In this document: piece after piece, positions 36,345 to 45,190 of the stretch | How positions within the stretch are numbered: position 1 is the stretch's first letter | Layout: the number at the start of each line of letters is the position of its first letter | Origin: Antitrichia curtipendula | Lineage: Eukaryota > Streptophyta > Bryopsida > Hypnales > Leucodontaceae | Direction of reading: 5' to 3' | NCBI GenBank assembly: GCA_951230915.1 | Contig: OX579641.1 | Span: 3,162,001 to 3,226,000, forward strand | DNA: 64,000 nucleotides | Position numbers and translations under genes: made by a program | Notes under the pieces: model-generated | The model's database searches: none | What the model was told of the DNA's origin: nothing | What the model saw: only the letters and a program-made list of their open reading frames with translations

Positions 36345-37213
36345 CTCCTGAAGTTTTTTGACTATGTTTTCACCGAAAACGCTCCAAAACTGCCATTTTT
36401 AGTATAAGTATCAAATTTTAGAAAAAAAACGTTCTTAGACACATGTAACCATAGGATTTTGTAGTATGCTGGTTTTGGAAGATGTGGAAAAAATTTCAGA
36501 AATTTCCACCATTTAGATTGCAAGATATTAGCATTTGGAATTGTCATAAATCCTTTTGGGGGGGGGGGGGGGGGCCTGGAAAAAATTGGGCAGCTGCACT
36601 TCACAAGGTCACATTTATATGAAAAAATGTCCAAAATGGAGGTGCTTCTTTAGATTCATTTTACAAGGCAAGTTGGCTACTTACTTGAAATTTTTTAGAT
36701 CATTTGGAATAGTACAACATATAGGAAAAAAATAGTAAGTAGAAAGAAGTAGAGAATGATTCAAAATACAAATATTTTAAAGAATTTTGTTCTACAATTG
36801 AAAAATGCCATACTCAATGGTTTTAATAAACAATCTACACCTATTGTTTTATTTTTTTCCAAAAATATTGAAAATTTAATTAAATAAAGGACTTCAAAGT
36901 TTATTTTAGAGTAGAAACTCCATAAGTACTTGCAAACTAAAACTCCTCATGACATTCATCTCATTAATCAAAATGTAATGATTCAAAGTTTTTTACATAT
37001 TTATAAATCTAGAGAAAACAATTTCAAATTTTGTTTATGAAAAATGTGTTTTTTCACAAACTTTGATTTTTAGCTTTTGAAAATTGTTGGGCCTTAAAGC
37101 TACTCCTTAGGCACATGTGAAAATTTCAAAGAAGAAAAAATAAAAATTCATTCATAGTGAGTTGCCCAAAATTGCTATGTTGCCAAAAGAAACATAGTTT
37201 GATCCTTTAGTGG
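36345..37213. mobile_element. TTAA-family MITE, copy F
   Basis: TTAA at 36341-36344 is followed by CTCCTGAAG. The right end GATCCTTTAGTGGG is followed by a mutated site (TAAT). The interior is collinear with copy G (37831-38765). It contains a run of 17 G at 36558-36574, which copy G lacks. No coding capacity. Confidence 0.65.
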
Positions 37214-37616
37214 GTAATTCAAAGCGATGTAAAAAAACAAACCAAATGATTAAAGATTGCATTACTACAAAAAGGGGGATCAATTTACTCCTCTCAATTA
37301 TATAACAAGCATCATTTTGAATTGTGTCACTACTCATATATTTTTTAATTTTATTTATTTATTTTGTGGGGGCAGTGTGGTATCTAATCCAAGATGATTT
37401 AATCGGTACAACAACTGCTTAGCCCATTGTAGTTTAAGACCAAGACCAATACTAATGCCCCAAACATGCACTGTTGATTTAGTCTGTTGACTAATCTGAT
37501 TTAGTTCTTACTAAATCATATTCATTTTTTAATTTCAACAATATATGAGCTCGTAATTCACACATACATTATAATTCACTTTCAAGAATATCCAAATTTG
37601 GAAAAAAGAAAAAATG
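37214..37616. other. No recognisable gene
   Basis: AT-rich spacer between a TTAA-family element and a fold-back element. Confidence 0.4.
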
Positions 37617-38778
37617 CCAAATTTACCTACTTCTGGACTTTTGAAAGTCCCAAATCAATAATGGTCATCGGGAGATCTCACGATGGTCATCAGGAGATAA
37701 TCTAAAACATCGAGAGATCAATAGAAACATCGAGAGATCTATACAAACATTGAGATATCTCACAATGTTTGTATCCCGTGATCTTCGGATGTTTAGTCCA
37801 GAGTTCATTGAATAGTCCAAAAATAGTTAACCCCTAAAGGTTTTTGACTATGTTTTCACCAAAACCACTCCAAAACTGCCATTTCTAATACTAGTGCCAA
37901 ATTTTAGAAAAAAAACATTTTTGGACACTTGTAACCATAGGATCTTGTAGTAAACTTGTTTAAGAAGATGTGGAAACAATTTCAGAATTTTCCGCATAGT
38001 GGATTGCAAGATAATAGCGTTTGAATTGACAAAAATCCTTTTTTTGTCCCTGCGAAAAAACGGGCAGCTGCCCTTCATAAGGTCACATTTGTATGAAAAA
38101 ATGTCCAAAATGATGGTTACTCTTTGGATTTATTCTTCAAGGCAAGTTGGCTACATGCTTGAAAAATTTCAGATCATTTGGAATTGTACAACATATAGGA
38201 AAAAAATAATAAGTAGGAAGAGGTAGAGAATGATTCAAAGCACTAAATTGTGAAGAATTTATTTATGGAATTGAAAAATGCCAATCCCAACAATTGTAAT
38301 GTTGTAATAAACAATCTACACCCAATGTTTTTATTTTTTTTCAAAAATATTGAAAATCGAGTTAAATAAAGGACTTCAAAGTTTATTTTAGAGTAGAGAT
38401 TCCATAACTACCCTCAAACTAAGAATCCTCATAACTTTTGACTCATTGATCAAAATGGAATGAGTCAAAGCCTCCCACGTACATATAAATCTAAAGAACC
38501 AATTTCAAATTTTAGTTTTTTTTAAAAGTGATTTTTAAAGAAGTTTTTTTTGCTGCCCCGGCTGCCCGTTGAACAATGAAAATGACATATCATGCAATAA
38601 CTTTTTAACCATGTAGTCAAAAGTTACGAAAATTGTTGGACCTTAAAGCTACTCCTCGGGCACATCTTATGTGAAAATTTCAAAGAAAAAAAAGAAAAAT
38701 CCCGGTCATAGTGAGCTGCCCAAAATCGCTATGTTGTCAAAAAATGGTGTTTGGTCCTTTAGGGGTTAAACGTGACAT
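37617..38778. mobile_element. Fold-back MITE copy 3, split by a TTAA element
   Basis: Left part 37617-37830 is an inverted relative of the MITEs at 28552 and 29011. Its last bases, about 13 bp (ttaaacgtgacat), lie at 38766-38778, on the far side of the inserted TTAA element. The other copies have an uninterrupted agtagTTAAat at this place, so the insertion point is the TTAA itself. Confidence 0.7.
37831..38765. mobile_element. TTAA-flanked MITE, copy G (complete, nested)
   Basis: It starts CCCCTAAAGG and ends CCTTTAGGGG. TTAA lies directly on both sides (37827-37830 and 38766-38769). 935 bp, non-coding. It sits inside a fold-back MITE whose relatives show the empty site. Best-preserved member of the family in the window. 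Confidence 0.8.
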
Positions 38779-39079
38779 AAAAGATGAAATTCAGATTTTC
38801 ACTCTGCCATAATACAGTAAGGATTTTGATGAAGGTACAGCATGTGTGCCAAGAATTTGCTACTTGAAATGGATGTTGTTTGAACATTTAGGCGATGATT
38901 TAGGATGCACAATATTAAAACAATGCTTGCTGGGATTTTATTAACTTATACGGAGTATAAAGGACAGTTGAATACTGAACTCAATCCGGCTCTTGAGGGA
39001 GGGAGAGTCACAGGGGTGAAGGAAATGATGCCCTTCCCATTTGAGATGTGTCAACTAACCCTGTTTTCAAGCTTACTAA
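38779..39079. other. No recognisable gene
   Basis: The frame 38905-39132 is open but out of frame with the exon-like segment that follows. The stretch might be intron or 5' flank of a gene fragment. Confidence 0.3.
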
Positions 39080-39244
39080 AGTGGAGTCGGTTGCATGCCT
39101 TGCCACAACTTGTATGCCGCCATCAGAGTTGAGAGCTCCTCATTCTCCCGAGTGAAAAGGCATACTCTCACTCAACATGTTTCTGCGATAAGAATGAACT
39201 TGGAATCGGTTCAGCAGAAGCTCCAAAAAATTCGAGAATTGGAG
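39080..39244 (+). other. Orphan exon-like segment with coiled-coil character
   Basis: The frame is open for 55 codons after a TAA at 39077-39079, and includes SFSRVKRHTLTQHVSAIRMN followed by LESVQQKLQKIRELE. It ends exactly at a GTATGC donor. The heptad-like spacing suggests a short coiled coil. I do not recognise the family, and no partner exon was found downstream. It could be a gene fragment carried by a transposon. Confidence 0.35.
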
Positions 39245-39341
39245 GTATGCTGCATGTGATGTTCTGCATAACTTAATCCTCTGTGGATAGCTGTAATTAA
39301 TTATGTATAGCTGTTGCTTCTTGCACCCATTCCCGTCCCGG

Positions 39342-39427
39342 TACCCAATTCCGTCATCATGTACCAACAAAGTACATTCTTATTACATAAAATGTGCACC
39401 TTTGGTACATCATGATGGAATTGGGTA
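39342..39427. mobile_element. 86-bp TA-flanked hairpin MITE
   Basis: CCCAATTCCGTCATCATGTA at the left pairs with TACATCATGATGGAATTGGG at the right, with TA directly outside each end. Consistent with a Tc1/mariner-dependent MITE. Confidence 0.65.
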
Positions 39428-39562
39428 CATGGATGGTTTGGAGTATCTTTACCTTAGTTGTCACACCTTCTCCCCATTCTCCATCTTCAAAGAATGGGGA
39501 TGTGGTACTCTTTCATTCCTTGAATTGTAGTGGACCCATTATTTAGAGATTGAGACTCAGGA

Positions 39563-39705
39563 TTTGTTTACACCCAAATTTTTGGGGTTGGAGCCCAAAG
39601 AAATGGAGTGTTTTGATTGGAAGATAGCTATGGACCCAAAGCAAAGACCCAATCAAAACACTCCATTTCTTTGGGCTCCAACTCAAAGTTTTTGGGTGTA
39701 AACAA
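39563..39705. repeat. Near-perfect palindrome with about 56-bp arms
   Basis: The arms begin TTGTTTACACCCAAATTTTT and end TTTTTGGGTGTAAACAA. The inner GGAGCCCAAAGAAATGGAGT stretch is matched perfectly on the other arm. The loop is about 30 bp. Because the arms are so similar, this is either a recent MITE or a small-RNA hairpin. Confidence 0.65.
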
Positions 39706-39719
39706 GGCCCTAATTTTTT

Positions 39720-40590
39720 TTCTTTGCCTTTGGAGGTGAAGAATGGACTTGAAGATTGAAAAGTCGTGGAGAAGATTGACAAGTTGTGTCTATTCTCATT
39801 CTTCACATAATGAAAAGAGGAGTTACACCTTCTTCATGGAGAAGGCCAAGGCTCCTATTGTCTCCTATTGGCTCTTCTTTTCACTCCACACCTTCTCATT
39901 CTTCACATAAGTTTCATTCTTAGAGAAGGTGTGACAATCCCTATTGTATAATATTGTTTGTCTCATGATTAATTCTATTAGTTTGGATTTTAAACCAATT
40001 CCATATTCCAAAATGTAGCAATTTTTCAATCAACCCTAGCATACTATATATAATTTGTCATTTTATTATGTATGTGGGGTTTTGTGTGGTGAGTATTAGG
40101 TGTAGGTGTCTGTTTCAGCAAGAAAGTCTCTAGATCACTTTAAACTGAATCCCAAGTGATATGCAACAAATTTTGATAAAAATTGTTTAATTTATGCCGA
40201 ATCTGACCCATGTAGGATGAAATAGTTTACTTTTAGTATTTGAACAATTTGGTAGCTCGATCACATTTTCTCGACTTTTGGCACGCGGCACGCGGATTAT
40301 TTTATTACAATAAGTTTTATTTTATTTTCATGTGTAATTGTGTTCCTTTTTCTAAATTTTCTTAAGGATAATTTTGGAGTATTCAGAATTGGTAACATTG
40401 AAATTTTCTCAAATTTTTAGAAATAGTTGTACAATTTTTTAAATCTTAGACATGTTCCAGTTCTTCCGTAATTATTTACAAACCTGACCTACATGTAGGG
40501 TATTCTGAAATTTATTGTCAAAATCCAATGGCAATTTTCTAATTTTGAAACAGCTTCAAAAAGCCCACTGCCAATACTGCACTGAATAAG
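39720..40590. repeat. AT-rich DNA with copies of the ACACCTTCTC repeat
   Basis: 39820-39945 carries the dispersed repeat also seen at about 19285-19420. No gene. Confidence 0.4.
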
Positions 40591-41212
40591 TTAACCCTAT
40601 CCTGAGTTCCTGAACCGGACAGAGTCAACAACCCCTCATCCAAACTGTCAACCGCCACCATTAGCCGATAACCCCAACTGAAACAGCGCCCCAAAATTGA
40701 AAAAGAAAAAAGAAAAAAAGAAAAAGAAAAAGAAACCGTCCGTCAATCCCTCCGTCCTCTTTATCCCTCTCCGTCGGTCGACTGCCGGTCAACCCAGCCC
40801 CCCCACCAACAAAAGAAACGAGAACGACCGATCGCTCCAGATGTCCGAGAGTTTCAGCGTGACCCACGCGGTAGATTCACGTCAATCGACTTTCAGTGCA
40901 ACCAGATTGGAGGTCCGATGTGGCGTGATCATCTTCTTCTTCTTCCCCAAAGAATCTCCTCCGAATTTTGATGCGTCTGTTTTTTACGTCATAAATGGAA
41001 CTCAGTTGCTCATGAGCTCATCCACAAACACTTGTGCAATCCCAGTGTCATCACAGCAAGCGGCACGAAACGATGGGGTATGGCGTTTCACTCGGCGGTG
41101 GCGATGGCGGTAGCACCTAAGCTCCGCTTGAGAGTGATGTAGACGGTGTTGAGCGTGTTCTTGGTCGTGGTTTCTTGGAAATTGAAGGAGTTGGGAGGAG
41201 TTTGGTGGAGCT
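40590..41212 (+). promoter_or_regulatory. Upstream region of the IMP nucleotidase gene
   Basis: GC content rises sharply here. The region contains an A/G-rich tract (about 40698-40736), C-rich runs near 40795-40805 and CT-rich stretches. These are common in TATA-less plant promoters and 5' leaders. I see no clear TATA box, and the transcription start cannot be placed. Confidence 0.4.
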
Positions 41213-42865
41213 ATGGCGTCTATGAGCTGCTGCTTGGTGCATTCGTCTGGTGTGGTGATTGCGAGAGGACGGAGTGGTTTATCAGGGGATTTGGGGAAGA
41301 AGGTGTGCTTTCCCGATGTGAAGCTTGTTGTGGGATCGCGGGGATTGTACTCTGTTTCTCGCCATGGCCAGATTCGTTGCGAGGCTGCCGGGGGGATGTC
41401 TGAGCCTGCGTTTTTGGCGACCCTGACTGTGCCGGAGACTGGGACTGGCAATGCGGTCGTGGTGGCTCATGAGAGCGGTGGATTCGACCAGCTCAGCGTG
41501 CAGCTCGTGGAGGAGGAGCATGCTTGGGTGGGCGTGGCGGAGCCGAGCCAACATGGTACCCGAGGAGTGGAGAAAGAGACTTCGGCACAAGTGGTGCAGT
41601 TGGCGGAGGAGGCCTTGTCTGCGGAGCAGCTGAAGCAAGCGAGCGCCAGCAACGGCGGCATGCGCTGGAACATGCTGCTCAGCACGGAAGCGTTGGAGGA
41701 TGCGCATCTGTTCCGCGCTTCCAGCGTCACGGACGCGCACGTTCTTCGACGGAAGGGTCGTCTGAAAGAGCAAGACGGGCTGATCGAATTCATCATTTCC
41801 ATGCACGCCACGCATTCGCCGTTTCAAGTGATGGAGAAGGTGGAGCGCTGGGTGCGTGAGCACGTCGCGGATCCCAATCGCAGCACGCTGAACCGCTTGA
41901 TCCCGCACTTGGGGCCGCGATTTCACACGCCCTTACCTCTCGTCCGCGCGCTTAATGAGTATGATGAGTTCGCGTCCTTGTCGCGCCGGAAATACGTGCC
42001 TCCCAATTTTGCCGAGGTTCGCCATGTGCTGAACATCGCGCAAGTGCACGCGATTGCGGAGAAGCTGTCGTTGATCACCTTCGACGCCGACGGGACCATT
42101 TACGCGGACGGGCATCACATCCGCGGCGACAACAAGATGATCGGTCACATTGTGAAGCTCATGAAAGAGGGTATCCAAGTGGCGATTGTCACCGCCGCGG
42201 GCTACCCTGGGAACGCCGCGAAATTTGAAGGAAGACTCGCGGGGTTGCTTGAAGCGTTCCAAGGGCTGCAGTTGCCGCCACACGTGACGCGATTGTTTCA
42301 TGTCATGGGCGGGGAGTGTAATTACTTGTTGCGCGTGAATTCGCAGTACAAGCTCGAGTTCGTCCCCGATGAGCTTTGGAAGTCGCCGGATATGCTGGCG
42401 TGGAGCGAGGACGACGTGACGGAGCTACTCGACAACGCGGAGCGCTCGCTGAAATCCGCCGCCGCGCGCCTGCGCGTCCCGATCGATATTGTCCGTAAGC
42501 CCCGTGCCGTGGGCGCGGTACCCAAGGACCCCACCATCTACGAAGTTTTGGAAGAGATGGCGCTCACTGTGCAAGTTCAGCTCATGCAGTCGGGCTTGCC
42601 GTTTTGTGCATTTAACGGCGGCAACGACGTCTTCGTGGACGTCGGCAACAAGTCCGTCGGGCTGCGGGCGCTCATGAAGTATCTTGGCACCAAGTGTTGC
42701 GAGACGATGCACGTCGGTGACCGGTTTACGATGAGCGGCAACGACGCCGCCACGCGCTCGCAATGCTCCATCCTGTGGGTCGCCAATCCCGAGGAAACGG
42801 CGTTCTTTGCCCGTCTCCTCCTTCGCGACATTCGACTGGCGAAGCTGCACAAATACATCGAGTAA
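41213..42865 (+). CDS. ISN1: IMP-specific 5'-nucleotidase, ISN1 family, probably plastid-targeted
   Basis: Single-exon gene for 550 residues. The family hydrolyses inosine 5'-monophosphate to inosine and phosphate and so controls purine nucleotide breakdown. The HAD-type active site is complete: motif I FDADGTIYADG with nucleophile Asp291 and Asp293, motif II VTAAG with Thr327, a lysine region KPRAVGAVPKD, and motif IV GDRFTMSGND with Asp503 and Asp511. The ISN1-specific block FIISMHATHSPFQVMEKVER and the segment RLIPHLGPRFHTPLPLVRAL are also present. Residues 1-58 are rich in Ser, Gly, Val and basic residues with few acids, and end QIRCEAAGG, which looks like a stromal cleavage site. The protein is about 100 residues longer than yeast Isn1 (about 450). 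The start is the first ATG; Met62 is a possible cytosolic start. The coding region is GC-rich and intronless, unlike its surroundings. A six-copy structured element follows the stop codon. Confidence 0.9.
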   Translation: MASMSCCLVHSSGVVIARGRSGLSGDLGKKVCFPDVKLVVGSRGLYSVSRHGQIRCEAAGGMSEPAFLATLTVPETGTGNAVVVAHESGGFDQLSVQLVEEEHAWVGVAEPSQHGTRGVEKETSAQVVQLAEEALSAEQLKQASASNGGMRWNMLLSTEALEDAHLFRASSVTDAHVLRRKGRLKEQDGLIEFIISMHATHSPFQVMEKVERWVREHVADPNRSTLNRLIPHLGPRFHTPLPLVRALNEYDEFASLSRRKYVPPNFAEVRHVLNIAQVHAIAEKLSLITFDADGTIYADGHHIRGDNKMIGHIVKLMKEGIQVAIVTAAGYPGNAAKFEGRLAGLLEAFQGLQLPPHVTRLFHVMGGECNYLLRVNSQYKLEFVPDELWKSPDMLAWSEDDVTELLDNAERSLKSAAARLRVPIDIVRKPRAVGAVPKDPTIYEVLEEMALTVQVQLMQSGLPFCAFNGGNDVFVDVGNKSVGLRALMKYLGTKCCETMHVGDRFTMSGNDAATRSQCSILWVANPEETAFFARLLLRDIRLAKLHKYIE

Positions 42866-42890
42866 ATATTCAAAATTTAAATTGCGGTCA

Positions 42891-43844
42891 CGATCATCGC
42901 GCCCCCCGCCAACGCGGACGTCGGCCACTGCGGAGATAGAGACATTAGGACCTCTTCTTCATGATCGACCTCGCTAGAGTACGATTGTACAGGAAATTTG
43001 TTACAAGGACCAGAAGAACGCGCGCGCGCGCGCGCGAGGGAGAGAGGGAGAGAGAGAGAGAGGCGATCGACTGATTTGTGTTTTTCTTTTTTGGTTTCCA
43101 TTATTTTGGCTCAGTTTGATGTGCTACCATACCATACATATTCGCCCCGATCATAGACGCCCCCCGAAAGCTCGGATGTCGGCCAGCGCAGAGAGAAACT
43201 ACTCTGTTTCGTTTTCTCTCTGCCATGATCGCTTGGGATTTTAGTTTATGTTTCGATAGAGAAACTTGGTACATAGCTTACCAGTCTAACCAGGTGCGCG
43301 CGAGGTCGCCATAGCCTGGTGTGCTTCCTTAGTGTGTTTTCAGATTTTTGCTTGATTCCGTTTGTTGTTCTGATCATAGGCGCCCCCCGTCAAGTCGGAT
43401 GTCGGCCAGCGCGGAGACGGTCTTAACAACATCGATCTCTCCGCCATGATCCATTTTATAGTTTTATTTTTCTGCGACCCAATTAAGTTTGCTGCGACTG
43501 AACTTTGTCGCGATCATAGGCGCCCCCCGTGAACTCGGATGCCGGCCAGCGCGGAGAAGATCTTTACAACATCATTCGATCTCTCCGCCATGATCCAGCT
43601 TATAGTTTGATCTTTTTTATTTTTTGTGACTTAAGCTTGTTGCCATCATAGATGCCCCCCGTGAACTCGGATGTCGGCCAGCGCGAAGAGAATTTGGACA
43701 ACCTCTCCGCCATGATGCAGCTAATAGTTGATAGATCTGTTGTGACTTAAGTTTGCCATCTTTGTCAAGATCATAGCGCCCCCCGCAAACTGGAAGCCGG
43801 CCAGCGCAGAGAGAAAGCTAAATATATTACTCTCTGCCATGATC
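42891..43844 (+). repeat. Array of six structured elements after the nucleotidase gene
   Basis: Six copies lie at 42891-42967, 43148-43231, 43372-43451, 43512-43595, 43644-43717 and 43769-43844. Each has a closing helix (GATCAT with ATGATC), a GCCCCCCG box, a CGGATGTCGGCCAGC-like block, and a second hairpin (GCGGAGA with TCTCCGC) just before the closing strand. Spacers are less conserved but also related (ttatagttt, gtgacttaagtttg), and the last four copies are spaced 125-140 bp apart. Changes in the helices are compensated: copy 5 has CATCAT with ATGATG, and copies 2 and 6 have GCAGAGAG with CTCTCTGC. The array starts 25 bp after the stop codon and is probably in the 3' UTR, although an independent or antisense RNA is possible. 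No known RNA class was recognised. Confidence 0.8.
43019..43062. repeat. (GC)n-(GA)n simple repeat
   Basis: A run of CG dinucleotides is followed by GAGAGAG-type repeats between structured copies 1 and 2. It is a low-complexity tract with Z-DNA potential. Confidence 0.9.
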
Positions 43845-45190
43845 ACTAGGACACTACAGAAGGTATTATGTAAGTAAGTTGTGGTAGTCATGACTCGTGA
43901 GAGAGATAAGATCGAAGAGCCAGTATTCGCAGATACTGTAAAAGGGCGGAGTTCTCCGACCCATACGAGAGACCGAGGATGTAAGTATGTGTACCATGAG
44001 GTTTTCGATACTTTGCACCCCAAGAAAAGGAAGTTTTTATCAATATACATATGTGCTATCATTTCTGTGTACAGTACATCATTTTCATGCTTCTGTTAGT
44101 GGGCTTTGGTCCTTCACTGTAAGCTATACAAGCTATACAATGTATGAAACAATTTCAACATTATTGCTGCATTCGCATCAGATCTTCCTTGTGGGTCATT
44201 CAAAGAGATAGAAGAAGTGAAAGAGCGAGGTCTGCTTCTGTGGCTTCGATTCCGTCTTGCAGATTGTGTCGATCGACATGGTTCGTGTGCATGATGCAAG
44301 CCTGTATGTTTCGTGTGAAAAAGAGGGCGGAGTTCACCTGCCAATGCAGCAAGTTGAGACGAAATCATACATAGAGCAAGTTACAGCTTGCTTGCCGTGA
44401 ATCAAAACCCTGCTAATAGCAAACTGAAATGATGTAAATATTAGAAACGATGCAAACTGAATTGATGTAATTCCTCTAAACGTACATCTTCCTGTTGAGA
44501 GTCCGAATTGGGAAAAATAAAATGAGGTGCGTGTTGCAGCTTGTGTCGATGGACTTTTTTCGTGTGTTGCAGTCTGTGTCAACAGGTTTTGTGTGTGTTT
44601 ACTGCTTGTGTCATCATGCTTGTCCAGTTGGCTGTACGTGGCGGAATGCAAACGTGGAACGGATTTGTTTATCTGAACCGCTGCCCTGTGATTTGTGGGA
44701 CTGGATCAGTGTTTCCAAAGAAAAACTGGATCAGTGTTTCCAAAGAAAAACTGGATCAGTGTTTCCTCTGTAACTGTGCTGCTGTCCAGTACAGTGGCAA
44801 CATGCTATCTCGCTGACTTGTTGTTGTAAAGGTCTTAAGGTCCTGTCAGCAAAGTGAATCTAGTCCATATCTGCTCCTAAATTCATTCCAAGCAAGCATC
44901 CTTAGGAACACCGTAAGAATGTAGTTGCGGGTGCACTCTATGTGGCTGTGCAATGCAAAAAGGTACCCTAATGTAGGTCTTGGAATTCCAAGGCCAATCA
45001 CAACCCATGCATATTTGCATGCACCTTCTAGCTACGCATCCGCGGAGGGACAATCTCGAGCATTGCTACCATGATTGTTGCAAAATTTCATCACACCTAA
45101 GGTAGACATACCCATTATAGATCAGAGCCAAATTGGGGATTCCTAGTCTAAAACCCAATTTGACTCTCTTGCATTCTAATGTAGTAGAAA
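43845..45190. other. GC-moderate region without a recognisable gene
   Basis: The base composition is more gene-like than the deep intergenic DNA. Phrases such as gcttgtgtcgatggac and tgtgtttac recur around 44260-44610. The hairpin ggcggagttctccgaccc lies at about 43945-43962. This may be the distal part of the nucleotidase transcript; no protein is supported. Confidence 0.35.
44701..44766. repeat. 25-bp tandem repeat
   Basis: The unit ctggatcagtgtttccaaag plus aaaaa occurs two full times and then partially (starts at 44701, 44726 and 44751). The copies are identical, so expansion was recent. Confidence 0.9.

Noticed and set aside
40697..41113. Lysine-rich frame upstream of the nucleotidase
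   Set aside because: Driven by an A/G tract; no conserved sequence. Better explained as promoter or leader.
41282..41926. Long antisense frame opposite the nucleotidase gene (and others at 42425-42928)
   Set aside because: Shadow frames of a GC-rich coding region; no family resemblance, and the plus strand has complete ISN1 motifs.
42891..43844. Known self-cleaving ribozymes (hammerhead, HDV-like, twister) as identity of the six-copy element
   Set aside because: No CUGAUGA/GAAA hammerhead core. The nested order of HDV strands does not fit. Only a weak GGGCGC-like similarity to twister on the minus strand was seen, without its full set of conserved bases.
42891..43844. CRISPR array
   Set aside because: Units and spacers are both related, spacing is irregular and the genome is eukaryotic.
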